Below, piece after piece: positions 1 through 12,525 of a stretch of DNA of 64,000 nt. Numbering within the stretch: the stretch's first letter is position 1; the number at the start of each line of letters is the position of its first letter. This stretch comes from Chamaecrista fasciculata. Its lineage: Eukaryota; Streptophyta; Magnoliopsida; Fabales; Fabaceae. Under the pieces are notes generated by a model. That model was not told the origin of the DNA, made no database searches, and was given only the letters and a program-made list of their open reading frames with translations. The stretch is taken from positions 70,132 through 134,131 of the forward strand of contig QANZ01048603.1 of assembly GCA_003254925.1 (NCBI GenBank), read 5' to 3'. The position numbers and the translations under genes are program-made.

Positions 1-160
1 TTAAAAAATAGCTATTTTAGGAAATTATGCTATTCCTAATAATACAATATTTCTGGGACTAACTTTCCAATCCCCGTACCAAATGCGGGATTACTCTAGT
101 CCGGAGCTCATAATCTCGGGACTATTTTTCCAATTCGTGTACCAAACGCCTCCTTAATAT
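1..160. repeat. MITE-like fragment at the window edge
   Basis: AT-rich sequence with phrases such as 'gtaccaaatgcgggatta' and 'gtgtaccaaacgcctcc' that resemble the ends of common plant non-autonomous DNA transposons. The left part is outside the window, so neither termini nor target duplication can be shown. Confidence 0.3.
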
Positions 161-226
161 CTTAGTAATTGGTTTAAAGATAATTAATTTCTTTTGGGGC
201 TATATTGATTTACTGAAGAGCATATG

Positions 227-405
227 TGTTGGAATGAGAAGATATAGTTAGTTTGTTAAGTTTGTCGAGCTGATTAGTTAGGTCTATTTTCAATATACTC
301 TTTGAATATACAAAGGATTCATGCCATATAAATAGTATACTGAAATTAGACCTAACTAATCAGCTCAACAAACTTAACAACTAACTATATCTTCTCATTC
401 CTACA
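227..405. mobile_element. MITE with ~60-bp inverted arms
   Basis: A 179-bp fold-back element. The left arm (from 227, starting TGTTGGAATGAGAAG) is matched by its reverse complement ending at 405 (CTTCTCATTCCTACA), with only a few mismatches over about 60 bp. A 5-bp direct repeat ATATG flanks it (222-226 and 406-410). It lies downstream of the 3' end of the SAUR gene. The arms and duplication are seen directly; the family was not identified. Confidence 0.75.
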
Positions 406-734
406 ATATGCAAAACAATGGTTGTGTATTTACTAATTAAGATCATATAAATTGATTGAGAAAACAAAGGAAAAACAATAATCCTCGTGGGGGTTTTGCT
501 AGTATTTATGAATAAACAAAAACAGAGGAACTTCTTGAATTGTTGAATTTGTTGTAAATTTGTAATTAGACAAAAAAACAGAGAACACTGTGTAAATCTA
601 ATTCAGATGGACAATTTCTTTTACCACTTTACAAAGAATGAGAAAAACAAAAGAATCACAAGGTGAGGGATTGCTATACTAACAAAATTTCCTCTAAACC
701 TATGTTAGCAGCCTCATTTACTATGCTTTATACT

Positions 735-1016
735 TTATAGCCCATTCAACCGCAAAGTGATATCCAAGAATGCATCCTCTCTGCAAGGAATTGTGAGGCC
801 ACCCATTGGATGATCATATCCAAACTCTTCCTCAGCTTGACTCAGCAAGCCTTGAAATGAAGGTTGATTCAAGTATGATATTGGGATCACAAAACGCTTC
901 ATCATTTCTCCCACATACACGGCAAGATATCCCTTTGGGACTTCTACGGCAGATTTTGAAGCTATTTGGCTAACACTAGAGGAAGCTCTTCTGATACCAG
1001 GTAAACGAAAACCCAT
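735..1016 (-). CDS. SAUR family auxin-responsive protein
   Basis: An intronless 93-residue protein, the usual length and structure for a SAUR (small auxin up RNA). The SAUR core is clear: '[14 protein letters not shown]' (about residues 24-37), '[19 protein letters not shown]' (about 40-58), then '[16 protein letters not shown]' (about 63-78). It resembles the 10A5/15A subgroup. SAURs of this type are known to inhibit PP2C.D phosphatases, activate plasma-membrane proton pumps and promote cell expansion; that role is from the family and not visible here. The start at 1016 gives the normal N-terminus (MGFRLPGI). A TATA box lies about 100 bp upstream. SAURs often occur in clusters, but no second copy is present in the window. 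The assignment is firm; the individual family member is not. Confidence 0.95.
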   Translation of the reverse strand: MGFRLPGIRRASSSVSQIASKSAVEVPKGYLAVYVGEMMKRFVIPISYLNQPSFQGLLSQAEEEFGYDHPMGGLTIPCREDAFLDITLRLNGL

Positions 1017-1115
1017 TTCTTATGTTTATCTACTAAAAGAGTAAGGTAGTGTTTAAATTTTGATTCTTGAGGATTGAAGTGGATTGTGTTGCTTGTTAAG
1101 GAAAGAGGGAATGGT

Positions 1116-1123
1116 TATTTATA
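1116..1123 (-). promoter_or_regulatory. TATA box of the SAUR gene
   Basis: TATAAATA on the minus strand, about 100 bp upstream of the SAUR start codon, a normal spacing for a plant TATA box plus a short leader. No clear TGTCTC auxin element was seen nearby. Confidence 0.6.
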
Positions 1124-2855
1124 GTTGTTAAAGGGTAGCTATAAGAATGGGGTCTTCTAAGATACAAGGGTTGTGTGTGCGTCATGAGAGATCACATGGG
1201 TTTGTCTTAGAGATTTAATTTCTCTATCAAGGATTGAGAAGTTGCATATATAAGAATGAAGCATGACCCACCTTGTAAATTAGAGGACAATAGGGTGCGC
1301 TCTTGAAATAAACTAGACATGCACAGCTGCAACATATTGCTTGTTCATGCCTTAATCAATGGCTACTCGATTGTGAAGACATGCCTACCAATTATTGGTC
1401 TCAATCACTGTTATTAAGTTGAAATGGGAAACAGAATTGCCAGTTAACAAGCTAGTCAGAAGTCATGTTGAGCTCATATTATTATTAGCTTTTGATATGG
1501 CATGAATCCTTATCCACTCTCATAGGTTCCTTTCTTGTAAGTAGACAAATCTAACATGTAAAATGAGGACATTTCAGGCTAATTAGTTTTCACATTTCAC
1601 AGGGTTTTGCCTTGTCCCTTTTTCTCCTCAACAACAATACACATATCTTTCTGTACTCAATAGGGAATGATTTGATAATTTCTCAAAAACTATTTGACAG
1701 AAGGATAAATGAGCAAGAAGTTGAAATTAAAAGTCTGGGTTCAAGTGATCTCTATGTACAAAGTCACATGCAAGTTCTACATATGTTTCCTCTGGTTGGA
1801 TCAACAAGAAAGAAATTGTCTTGGCTCAGTTTTCCCTTTCAAACAAAGCCCTTTACTATTTCCTTGCATAAGTAGGGTCACATACATTTAATTTACTGTC
1901 TTGGTAAGATATTCTTATTAGTTTACTGTCTTGGTAAGATATTCTTATTGTTTACTGTCTTGGTAAGATATTCTTATTAGTTTTCTGATTCATTTTCAAC
2001 CAAAAATAAACTTTATATATCCATAAAAAAAACAAATAAATAAACTTTATATAGTGTTGTACTAGAATTAGAATCTGTAAATTTTTTTCCTATCTACAAC
2101 CAGCAAAGGGTAGGAAAACATAAGATAATGTTTTGTCGACACTCCTTTTTCTATGTTTTGTCCGTAGAAACCTAGTCCATGATGTCTCTGTTAATAATAT
2201 TCTTGTTCTTTTTTTTACATTTAAATTTTATGGTCCATGATTAGTAGAATTTAACATAGCCTTTCAAACTTATGATTATGTGATGAAGTTTCTGCTTTCA
2301 ATATATTTTTTTTCGTTTAACTCTCACAATTGTAATGCATATGGGATGTCGGGAACCGTGTGTCTAAAGGGTAGAAGGGGTTACTTTGTCTAAGGAAAAA
2401 TTCATCACTCAAAATCGTGGACACATTTGCAAGGTCCTGATGTTATAGGAAACTTTGATGTTTTAAAATAATTTTATGTATGAAGAATAAGTTCTTTCAA
2501 TAGGATGTATCAAAATTTTCACTGCTTGGTATTATATTTCAATATTTCCTGCAAAATTTCGAATACTGTTGGAATAAACTTGTAAGTAGGTGTTATTATG
2601 TTAATCCTTGTATGAAGTTTATGGCAATTGCTCTTTTAAACGTATTAAACTGTGCATACACTTCCCATGGAATTGATGTTCTATATCTGCAGAAGTATTC
2701 CATGGCAAATTTGAAGACATCATTTGTACTTCTATCAAACATAAAAGTTGATGAGCATATAATTTTAGGGTACGATATCCTCCTAAAAACCAGGACAGTC
2801 AGATTATTTTCTTTTCTTGTCCTCTGTTTTTTGTATTTTGTATGTTATTCACTCT
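1124..2855. other. Intergenic, SAUR upstream region
   Basis: AT-rich sequence upstream of the SAUR gene. Apart from the short tandem repeat at 1892-1980 I see no gene, RNA or intact mobile element. The short open frames here lack codon structure or recognisable domains. Confidence 0.5.
1892..1980. repeat. Three-copy 30-bp tandem repeat
   Basis: Three almost identical head-to-tail units of 29-30 bp (1892-1921, 1922-1950, 1951-1980), each starting TTTACTGTCTTGG. The near-identity suggests recent tandem duplication. It is not a CRISPR array: there are no spacers. Confidence 0.9.
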
Positions 2856-2879
2856 CCTTTCATTGATTGGTGGAAAGTA

Positions 2880-3600
2880 GTCCCGCCGAGATCATCGCTT
2901 GTAATTTATTTTGCTGACAAACATCACATTTGACCACAAAAGCTTGAATATCACCTTTGATACCTTCCCAATAAACAATGGCAGCCATCCTTTTGTAAGT
3001 GTGGTTATATTCAGAATGTTTGCCAAGTGGTGAAGAGTGAAATTCCTGTATAAGCTAAGGAATTCTAGGTGAATTCTTTTGAAGGACCAACCTCCCCTTG
3101 TATAGTAAACATCCATTTTGTATTCTGTACCCATTAGGAATCTGCTTCCCTGTCATAATGCTCCTCGTTATGGTGGCCAATTTCTCATCCTTTTGTACTC
3201 TTGCTCCCATTGTTCCTCCATCTTATCATATTACCATAGCACATTAGCAGCTTTATTTTGGATGCCCAGTTGTTGCTGAATTTCAAACTTGAATCCCATG
3301 AGCTTTGAAACCCACTTTGTGGTGCTTCATCCATAACCCACTTTGAGGACCTTTTGATCTGTTCTAATATTAAATTGGTGGCCCATGAGGAAGTGGCGCC
3401 ATTTTTTGAAGCGAAAACAATTTCATAAGCTCTTTCTCATTAATAGAACTTAGCTTTGCTGTTTGAGATAGCATTTGGCTGTGATAGGCTATATAGGTTT
3501 TCCCTCCTGCTTTAGGACAGCCCCAACTCCTGCTCCAAAAGCATCGGCCTCGACCACAAAAGGTTTAGAAAAGTCTGACATGGCTAAATCTCTTGTATAA
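2880..3600 (-). mobile_element. Ty3/gypsy retrotransposon pol remnant
   Basis: Minus-strand reading, broken by several stops and frameshifts, gives pieces of a Ty3/gypsy polyprotein in the right order. At about 3580-3500 is the start of RNase H ('[19 protein letters not shown]', compare D-A-S-G-x-G-x-G-A-V-L), followed by 'KWRHFLMGHQFNIRTDQK' and 'KWVSKLMGF' at about 3410-3290. At about 3130-2890 is the zinc-binding start of integrase with the pattern of the 'GGHSG...TYKR...FYWEGM...CDVCQQNK' region. No LTRs were found around it, so this is an old internal fragment and not coding today. Confidence 0.8.
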
Positions 3601-5850
3601 TTTTTGTTAAGAGAATAAACTAACAACTAAAGTTGAACCCATGTTAATTAGTTAATGTGTAAAAAGATTCATTTTTCACATGTCAAACAATGAATTGTTC
3701 TTACATTGCATCTACATCTCTATAGATTATAAGTGAATCATTATTGATTAAAAAATATAGGGTGATTCTCTTATTTTTCGGTCCTAGTTTTGGCCTGGCT
3801 TGAAATTATATTAAGATGAAGTCTGTAAAACTTTTTTCTTTCCTTTTTACTTGAAGGAAATATACATCGGTCTGTTATTGAACCCTTGAAAATTAATACC
3901 TTACCAAACCAATGTGTCATTGTCTTCAATAATTTATGCAAATACTGAAATGTTGCTATCAATTTTTTTTTAAAGGAAAAAAAAAGGTGTTGATAGGGAA
4001 CTATATATGTAGGATACTAGGATAGGAAGCAAATGATATGTTGTTCTTCAGGAGCATTTGTCTTTCACCTTGTAGTTGTCACAAAGCCAACAATGTCAAA
4101 GATTGTAAAAGGATATGTTTCAAGATTCATGTTAAAAATATTTTTTATTTAAAAAATATTTAGCATGTATTTATTTTATCTAGTTAAATAGAGGTTAAAA
4201 TAATATTAGTAGATTTTGCACTCAAGTTTAAATAAATCTTAAGACAACTCAATGGTTGAAAATTCAAGTATCTATGCACTCAAGTTTTTGAATGATCTTT
4301 ATAATAAACATTTCATTTCAATCAAAAAATAAGACAAACAAACAAACTCTAAAAAAATTTGATTTACGTTAATTATTACAGTAACGGATAGAAATCAAGA
4401 AAAAAAAGTAATACATTTTTTATTTGGGTCAATTAACATCCTTATATTACCTTTTATTATTTGCCCGTTTACTTGATCCGTCCACAAATAGGGGTATAAA
4501 TATAATAGTAGTTTTTTAAAAAATTCTAAAATCCATCCCAACTCAATTCTCCCAAAAACTCTAAAAACATCGCGAAAGAAGTCGGAAAATGTTGCTTGTC
4601 GTCGTTATTTGTGCTCGTCGGCGGTGGAGTGACTAGTCGGTATTTCTTCAAAATCGAAATACTTTTGTTGATTCTATGTTATTTATATCATTTTTAATTA
4701 AAATTACTCTCTGATAAATTATTGTTGTTATTTAATTATTAATTATACCTTCAAAATTAGATGAAGTCTTAGGGTCGTTTGGTACCATTTGGGGTAAGTA
4801 AAAGAAAGGGTTTTACAAGGGAAAAATTGTAAGGGGAAGGAAAAGTAATTGAGGGAATGTAAAGTAGGTAAAGATCGAAAGTGTTTGGTATAAAAAGGTA
4901 TGAAAGGGAAAGTAAAATAGATATAGAAAAAAATGACAAAAATGCTCTTTCCAAAACCACCACAAGACCGTCGTCGCCACCGCCGCCCACCACAAGACCG
5001 TCGTCGCCACCGCCGCCCACCACCGCCACCCTCTCCATCAATCATGTTTTTTCTTTAACAAAGCTGTCTTATCATGTTTATTAGTTTCATATTTGGCCCA
5101 AAAAAAAAATGTTTATTAGTTTCATAATTGAGGGTTATTAGTTTCAAATAAATTTTTTCCTTTATAAATTAGAATAGCAATTAACCTAAACATTAAAAAA
5201 TGTTTTTATATTTAAAGTTAAAATTTAAATCTCTAATATCTTTTTTTGGTGAAGAAAATTATTATTTATTTGAGAAAAAATTAACATATTTTTATTAATT
5301 AATTTATGTTGATCAAATAATTCAACTAATATAGCATGATATTAGTTTTAAAAAAGAAAAAAAAAATCATATCAGATTTTGACTATGACACTAAAATCAT
5401 AGTTTAATCCTTCAACATCCCTTCTCTTTTTTTTTAGTTTGGTTGGATTGAGGATATTGAAGGAGAAAAGAGGGGGAGGGGAGAAGTTTGGACCTCTTCC
5501 CCTTGTTTTCCCCTTGTTTGAAAACAAAGAAATTGGAGGGGAAGAGAATGAAGAATTAGCTATTAATCTCCTTTCTTTCACAAATTACAAATACTTCAAA
5601 TTGGGGTATTTTGGAAGAGGAGCTACTTCTCCAAACAAAGGGTCCAATCTCTTCCCTTCCTTCCCCCTCCTAGTATCCAAACAAACCCGTTATCCAAACA
5701 AGGAGAAGAAAATATAGAAAAAATAAAACAGGTTCAGAAATTATTTAGCAGATTTCCATTAGAAAGTGAAACAATTTTGCATTAACAGACCATGGCCTCC
5801 TCTATATCAAATTAAAGAGTGACGAGATACAAACTCTTCAACAACACCCT
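3601..5850. other. Intergenic, AT-rich with MITE-like pieces
   Basis: No gene seen. The stretch 4745-4910 (around 'gtcgtttggtaccatttgg') and 5430-5700 ('tccaaacaaacccg' motifs near 5680) resemble sub-terminal parts of MITEs, but I could not fix termini or target duplications. A 30-bp GC-rich tandem duplication lies at 4957-5016. Small open frames over it come from low-complexity CCACCG repeats. Confidence 0.4.
4957..5016. repeat. Two-copy 30-bp GC-rich tandem repeat
   Basis: Two identical 30-bp units (4957-4986 and 4987-5016), beginning CCACCACAAGACCGTCG, followed by a partial third. The composition contrasts sharply with the AT-rich flanks. Confidence 0.85.
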
Positions 5851-8679
5851 TTAACATTGGAGCTCATCCATAACTTCTTGTATGGTAACAAATCGGCCAA
5901 GCTCTATCGAATGTTGCGCAGCAACTCCTATAGCGACAGATATGAGTCCATCTTCCAGATCTACAGCCGGAGCTTTTTCACCTTTTGTCCTAATTGCAGA
6001 CAAAAAGTTCAGGTGTTCCAGATAACTAGACCCATGGTGCAACCCATCATACCTGGAGGGACAATAAAAGCAAGAATCGCCATTGGAGAGAGTTTTCAAT
6101 ATAAGAGAAGTCACATTTTGATTTCTGTAAGTTAATTCCAAGGTAATTGAAAAAGAAGAAGAGCAAGTAACCTACTTTATCCTATGATCCTCTGCTTTCA
6201 AAGTCTGGACTCCATCTCGCCCTGCGTCTCGTGTACCAAATCTTACAATGCTCTCAGGAACAAAGGCCTCTCCCTGTTTTAAAAGACAGGACAGTTTTTT
6301 TTTTCTCTCAAGTTATTATAAAGCTTATGGTTGAAAATGACAAACATCAGCATAACTAATCAACCTCAAATGTTTCAAGGACTCTGGTAGCCTTTAGGAG
6401 GTTGCCATTTTAAAAATGACCTTTTTGAAAAATTATAGAGCAAGACCAATGTGTATACAAGTACAGTGGAAAGCTAAGTAGGGTGAATTTTACCTTTCCA
6501 ATGTCACCTACAACAGATATTTCTTGCTCATTTTTACTCCCTTCAGCAAACATACAGAGATCAAGCATTCCTCGAGAACCATTGTCAAATTCAACTATAA
6601 CATATGCATTGTCTATAATATCAGGCACCTGAGATAACATATAACAACAATGAATCAGACAAAATTCATGGCAATTAAAGCTTTTATACAGAAGCCTACA
6701 TGAATCTTGGTATTCCACTGAAAACTGTCACAATAAGAAAGATAGAGTAGACTATAATCAGTATGACAGTATGTCAAGAAACTACAACCTACTGAACTTG
6801 AGTGATGATTATGTAAGACACATAAAACTATTCCTTTATCAATAAATTAACCATTTGAGTTTAAGATTCTTCACATTTATTACATTCATCCTTCAGGATG
6901 GAGACTCATTCTCAGTTTCAGAATAGGTTACCCATTATAAATTAGGAGGCATGCCAGATCAGTTCAAGAGATTATGCATTGTAATTGGAAATTTATAACA
7001 AAGTGCCCAGTTTATCTGCCTTTTTATTGGTTAGAGGAATATCAAATGGAAATCGTATTCCACTAATAAAGGACTCAAAGATTTGGTAATTAAGGGCTAG
7101 TAATATCGTGACTAAAAGTTCCTTGTCCAAACTACCTTGCCATCATATACTTCATCCTTGTGATTCACATCAATAGCTCCAGAAGCCATCACACGAACAG
7201 GATTTGCCCCAGCAAACAGCCTCATCAAATCAAAGAAGTGGCAGCACTTCTCTACCAAAGTACCCCCCGAGTTAACATTGAACCGATTCCAATTATTCAC
7301 CTATAACATTTGATCACTGTTTCAGTTTAGCTACAACTAAAACCAAAACATGGACCTTAATTTTTATTTTTTGACCTTAACCAAGAAAGGAAACCGATGC
7401 TCTCTTATTGCTACCATTCTGACCCGTCCAACGCTTCCTCCCTTGACTATTTCTATCAGTTTTGCCACAGGTGGCATGTATCTATATTCCAGTCCAACTT
7501 GTACAAGTATATCGGATCTTTTTCGAGCAGCATGAACAACCTAATTCCAAACAAACCAAAAGCATTAGTTAATGGAGTACCAAATACATGTTAAAGGAAC
7601 AAATCACTGAATTCACTTATTGCTACTCAATATAGAATTATGATAACAACATAAAAAAAAAAATTAAAAAAAAAAAAAGAGGTTTCTCTTTTTTTCAATT
7701 CTTCACATCTTTTTGGAGCTATATACATGCCCATCCTCAGTTTTTGCTCAGTTTAAATCCATTCTAAACTCATGACCTGCTTGTGGAGTCATATTGGTGA
7801 TTAATGGGAAGTCTTTTACCCTAAATGAATTTAATTCATACTATCAAAATTCAGCCTCCAACATACTAAGTTTCAAGATAATGCCACAAAATCGTAAACA
7901 TCTCCATTATTAACTGAAATAAATATGCAACAGCAAATTCTTTTCAATGGAGGCCGTTCTTTCTGCAGTTTTTGTAAAATGATATTTATTATTACAGTAA
8001 GCAATAGCTAGACATATTTGAATGTACTGGATAAATACCTCTTTGCAGTGAGAGACAGTAGTGCACAATGGCTTTTCTACCAGCACATGATGTGGCTTGG
8101 GGTGATTGATGATATCCATTAAGATTCTGTAATGAGTCATATTTGGAGTCGATATTACCAAAACGTCACAGAGTCCACTGTCCAACAGCTCCTGGTGCCC
8201 TGAGAAAACCTTCAAAACTTTCTAGGTCATACAATCTTGCAGTGCAGTACTATCTTCTTAAGTATTGTGCAATGAATTCAAAGCAGTCAAAAGTATAAAC
8301 TATGAGAATTATACAGCAAAATCCAAAAAACTATAAGCCACGCACGCACACATCTTGATATACTGAAACCTAAGTAAGCACACACGCACGTACGATTACT
8401 CAATAATGAAACTACTAATCCTCATAGCAACATCCTAATTCAATAGATCGGAAATGAAGAAAGAAGAGCATGATAATTAATTACCTTGAGAGGCCAATTA
8501 AAGGAGTGAGCTAAATCGAGGGCTTGCTGTTGCGATGGAACGTGCGGATCAGCTATTGCAACCACTACAACGCCTTCGGTGCGAAGATGGTACAAATTGA
8601 TGAGATGCTCCCTGCCCATCATTCCAACGCCTATGATTCCATACTTCACTGTAGTAGTATCGTGATCACCAGAAGCCAT
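5851..8679 (-). CDS. Gfo/Idh/MocA-family NAD(P)-dependent oxidoreductase
   Basis: Seven coding exons on the minus strand: 8485-8679, 8039-8209, 7376-7540, 7136-7300, 6494-6628, 6176-6273 and 5851-6052, which join in phase to 376 residues. All introns are GT-AG. The N-terminal Rossmann fold shows '[14 protein letters not shown]' near residue 12, the GxGxxG dinucleotide-binding loop. 'VLVEKPLC' (EKP at 110-112) is the signature containing the conserved lysine, and '[18 protein letters not shown]' near 188-205 is the substrate-domain His motif. The family comprises inositol- and sugar-type dehydrogenases; the substrate of this plant-specific member is unknown to me. No targeting peptide is obvious, so it is probably cytosolic. 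An in-frame GTG upstream at 8719-8721 was ignored; ATG at 8677-8679 gives a normal start. It resembles Arabidopsis At4g17370 (recalled). Confidence 0.92.
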
Positions 8680-8721
8680 GGATTCAACTTCTAAGAGCAC
8701 GTAGCTTCTAATTCTCACCAA

Positions 8722-11297
8722 GGAATTAACACTACACAGTGTTTTGCTGTTTTCCGTTTCTTGAGAGGTGCTATTATATCTAATATCTCCATTGTGGATA
8801 AATTGCCTAAATTGTATGTTTTGTTCTCGGCTTGTTAGTTTGTTTCTTGTGTTATCCCAAACAAAAAAAGTTTTTTATCTTTCTGCGTCTTTTTCTTTTC
8901 AATCTCTGTAAGCAGTATATCAATAGCATTCATGACTTTTTCTTTTGGGGTGAAAAATACATTAATTTTTTTTAATCGATTTTTGGTGTCTAACCCCAGG
9001 TCAATTTAGATTAAAGTAAATACTCCTATATAACGTTAAAAAAGGTGTATTTAGTTGCTTCAACTTTACTCTTTCGGAAAATGTCCCTCAAATTAAATTG
9101 AATGTTAAATCTAATTTAGGTAAAATAAGGTACTAAAATACCTTATTTATTATTTAATATCCATTTTGCCCTCCTCATCTTCTCTTTTTTTTTTTGGCCT
9201 GACTCCTCATCTTCTCTTTGACTATGAGTTTTTTCTACTCTCTAGTCTCTTCATTATCTCTCCTCACTGAAACTAGGCTCTCCAAGTATCACTTTTCATC
9301 ATACCATGCAGAATGAAATATTTCATGGGTTTGGAGATCAACACAATTCTTTTCTTCTTCTTTTTTCTCCTTCAATGGATTCCCTAATTGAGTGCTTGGA
9401 TCGAAGAGCCTTCGTTGGCATGCTCTTCATCATCCATAAATCAAAGCATTCCCAGTATATATTACTTGTTCATACTCTTGTATCATATTCATGTAAATAT
9501 GGAATGAGATTTCATGTGCTTCCCTGTTAGTATATTTTATAATGAACATGATTTTGAGAGAATTATACCCTAAAACTAAAAGATAGGTGCCTTATAAAAT
9601 TTCAAGTTCTTTATTTTTAACAGTTAATTTCTGGAATGTAATTCTTTACATTTCAAATATTTATAATCGTTACAATGATACTTATATCAACAAGTCGACT
9701 TAATTGTAGAAGACTATCTATAAAGAGACTGATCGATATTTGGAGACTATAATATAGCGACACAGAGTTGAGCCACCGAAGATATCGGCTCTTGTGAACA
9801 CCGACTCTCGTGAGAGATACTATATAATGAGTCTCACATGAAAATATTACCAAATGTAAGAAACTTTGAGCTCTCCAACCTTAACCAACTTTTTTAGAAT
9901 GAAATTCTCCCAAAACTTAAACTTGTTACAAGGAGATACCCATGTAACATCAATTCAGACAAAATGCCCTGTGATTACTCCAAGATCAATACTTGAGTTT
10001 CCAAGAATTTGAATCCGTGACCATGGCTTAATTACACATAATATATTCATTTCACTGTTAGGTCGATCAGGGGGAGATATTAACGATAGTGGAAAAGATG
10101 GAGAGGAGGGTACAGTGAATATTAAATAATGGGAAGAAAGTTCTAGTAATTCCACATGCTTAATACTTGCAGGTTTAGCTTTATCTCAGTAATTATGCAT
10201 TGTTTTGCATGCGATGTCCAGCAAGGTCTGAACCTAACCTTTAGGATCTGGCGTTGTGGCACATATTGTCCATCGGGTGGATTTAGAAGCTAACACTTCG
10301 TTTTGACACCAGTAGATCAAAAGCTCCATAAATGGTTTGCTTGTTCCTTGTCCATTTTTTCTGTAGAATTCCTCAAAACATCTTCCAGAATCAGCATAAG
10401 TGGAAAGCTAAAGGGAAGTTCAAAACAAAAAATACTCAACCAAGGACGATCGGTCAATTTATATGGGTTATCTCATACCCCCGAAATGTAACTATTGGTG
10501 AATATCTTAGTTGAATAAAATATATTCAAGAGTCTAAGATGGGCTAATTGAAATCCCGAATTTTCATTTCTTCATTGTCACAAACATAATTCGAATCATA
10601 TTGCAAGTGTTTTCTTGCACTAAGTCAACCAAGGAGGATTGGACATGGACAATTAGAAATCTCTCAAAACTTGCTACTGCTAACTTTTTCATAACCACCC
10701 TTGTTATACAGCAAAAGTAGTTGATTCTAGCATTTCTTACAATATGTTACACAGGACACCTATGAATCCTTCAGCAGCAGTTCACATGACAAATAATTAA
10801 TTACCAATACAAAAGTTTTGGATTCCCATTTCATATCTATGAATATGAAGGATTACAGTTCAACCCTAAAGCTCCCAGTCACTAACAAAGATAAATCCAC
10901 AAGGCTTGGGCAGATTTTTTCAGGAAGGCCAAAATGATTAATAGTAAATACCAATTTACCAACAAGAGTCAGATCTTTCTTCTTCTTTTCAGGAATAAAA
11001 CAAAAAGCAACATGAACATTTCATATTGCAGAATTTCCGTACCAGTAGCAGAAATCAGTGATAGTCTACATAATATTCAAATCTGGGAATAAAAATGGAA
11101 TGCAAGCCCCAAACATAAAATTTCTTTATGTCATAGTTCAGAATTTGGAGAACAAACCACTTAGGATATATGGGATCTCAATGCATTTACAATTGAATTA
11201 ATTGTAGATCTGTTAAAGGCCTCCTATCAATCAACTCCAAACATAATCTGACAGATCCAAATCCACTAAATCCGAGTCCTCTCATTTCATTACTTCT
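8722..11297. other. Intergenic between oxidoreductase and small membrane protein gene
   Basis: AT-rich, with pyrimidine tracts near 9180-9250. I see no coding exon, RNA gene or bounded mobile element. The left part is the promoter side of the oxidoreductase; the right part is the 3' side of the small membrane protein gene and probably carries its 3' untranslated region. Confidence 0.45.
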
Positions 11298-11870
11298 CTA
11301 TATCAGAACCTTGTCCCTGGAATAACAACAACACAAATCATCAAATTAGTCTCAGCCAAATCTAGCTCCACTCAATGCCCTACAATTCACAAGAAAATTC
11401 CTATCTTTAGATCTATAAGTTTCTTCTCTAATATGCTCCAATCAGACACCCCAAAAGATAAACTCATTTGAAAAACGCATATAGATCTAAGCAACTGCAT
11501 TCATAGAATTGAGAAACGAAAGAAACAACAAAGGCACACCTACGTCTGTTTGGAGTAGGAAGAAGAGGTAGGAACGCGCTTGTTTCGAAACATCATGTAG
11601 CCGACCGGCAATACAACTCCGATCATCATAACGGCGGCTCCCATTAGATATCTGAGTGGGCTTGGTGGCTCCACCTCTAGGAACATCCTCATCTGCGAAA
11701 AAGTTTCAACACCAAAATTGATGAAATTCAATTCTCGAAGATAATGAGGTGATCATGAAATGAAAACCTTGGAAATTCAAATACTAATATTGATCAGTTA
11801 ACTCCGAACGAGATCGGAATCATAGATTAATTGCAGAAAACACGAAATAGAGAGAGGGACTTACAGCCAT
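11298..11870 (-). CDS. 57-residue single-pass membrane protein made from micro-exons
   Basis: Three coding exons on the minus strand: 11865-11870 (only ATG GCT, then GTAAGT), 11544-11692 and 11298-11316. They join in phase to 57 residues. The protein begins MAMRMFLEVEPPSPLRYL, has one hydrophobic segment at about residues 18-37 containing 'GVVLPVGYMMF', then a basic RNKR and a Ser/Lys-rich tail ending DKVLI. The last splice (AC|GTAGGT ... CCAG|GGACAAG) was preferred to reading through to the TAG at 11540-11542, because the DKVLI tail fits what I remember of plant relatives that end in NKVLI. The basic residues after the membrane segment suggest that side is cytosolic or stromal. I do not know its function. 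Confidence 0.72.
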
Positions 11871-12109
11871 ATTGCGAGGAGTGAAAGGAATGAAACACAG
11901 ATAGTACTTTGAATCGAGAAATTTCTTTTGCATACTATAAAGAAAGAGTAAAATATGTTTCAGTTCTCAACAGATATAATAATTTTCATTTTAATCCTTC
12001 AAAAATCATCACCATCTTAATTCTTCACTGATGTTATCCTTGTATTTATTTTTTTTCAATATTAATAAAAAAATTAACTTAACATCAATTTATTTTAATA
12101 AAAAATATA

Positions 12110-12516
12110 GGCTACAGTGCACTTTTGGTCCTATAACTTTGACAAATGTCTCAATTTGGTCCCATAACTTTTTTTGTTGCAATTTCGGTCTCATAACTTC
12201 TGAAAACGTCTCACCATTGGTCCCAAGCTGATTTTCATCTATTTTCTGCCGTTAAAGATGATCTGACATACTGAGTTGAATGATGACGTGACAAATATGA
12301 GTGAAATGGATTTAACAGCAGATAATGGATGAAAATCAGTTTGGGACCAACGGTGAGACGTTTTCAAAAGTTATTGGACCAAAATTGCAACAAAAAAAAT
12401 TATGGGACTAAATTGAGACTTGCCAAAGTTATGGGACCAAAATTGCAACAACAAAAAGTTATGAGACCAAATTGAGACCTTTGTCAAAGATATGGGGCCA
12501 AAAATACACTTTAGCC
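12110..12516. mobile_element. Fold-back MITE, Mutator-like
   Basis: A 407-bp element whose two halves are inverted copies over most of their length (GGCTACAGTGCACTTTTGG at the left, reverse-matched by the end ...ACACTTTAGCC). The flanks carry a 9-bp near-duplication: AAAAATATA (12101-12109) and GAAAATATA (12517-12525). Long arms with a 9-bp duplication fit a non-autonomous Mutator-like element. Confidence 0.7.
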
Positions 12517-12525
12517 GAAAATATA

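Noticed and set aside
1892..1980. Regularly spaced repeats that might suggest a CRISPR array
   Set aside because: The units are contiguous 30-bp tandem copies with no spacers, and the DNA is plant nuclear.
4743..5084. Open frames on both strands rich in Gly/Arg or Pro/Ser
   Set aside because: They come from the CCACCGCCG tandem repeat, overlap on opposite strands and match no protein domain.
5439..5717. 92-codon plus-strand frame rich in Gly, Glu and Lys
   Set aside because: Overlaps a matching minus-strand frame in purine-rich, MITE-like sequence; no domain.
11540..11542. TAG directly after '...SKQT' as the stop of the small membrane protein
   Set aside because: A GTAGGT donor overlaps it, and splicing to 11316 restores a tail (DKVLI) resembling the one I recall from relatives; kept as the alternative reading.
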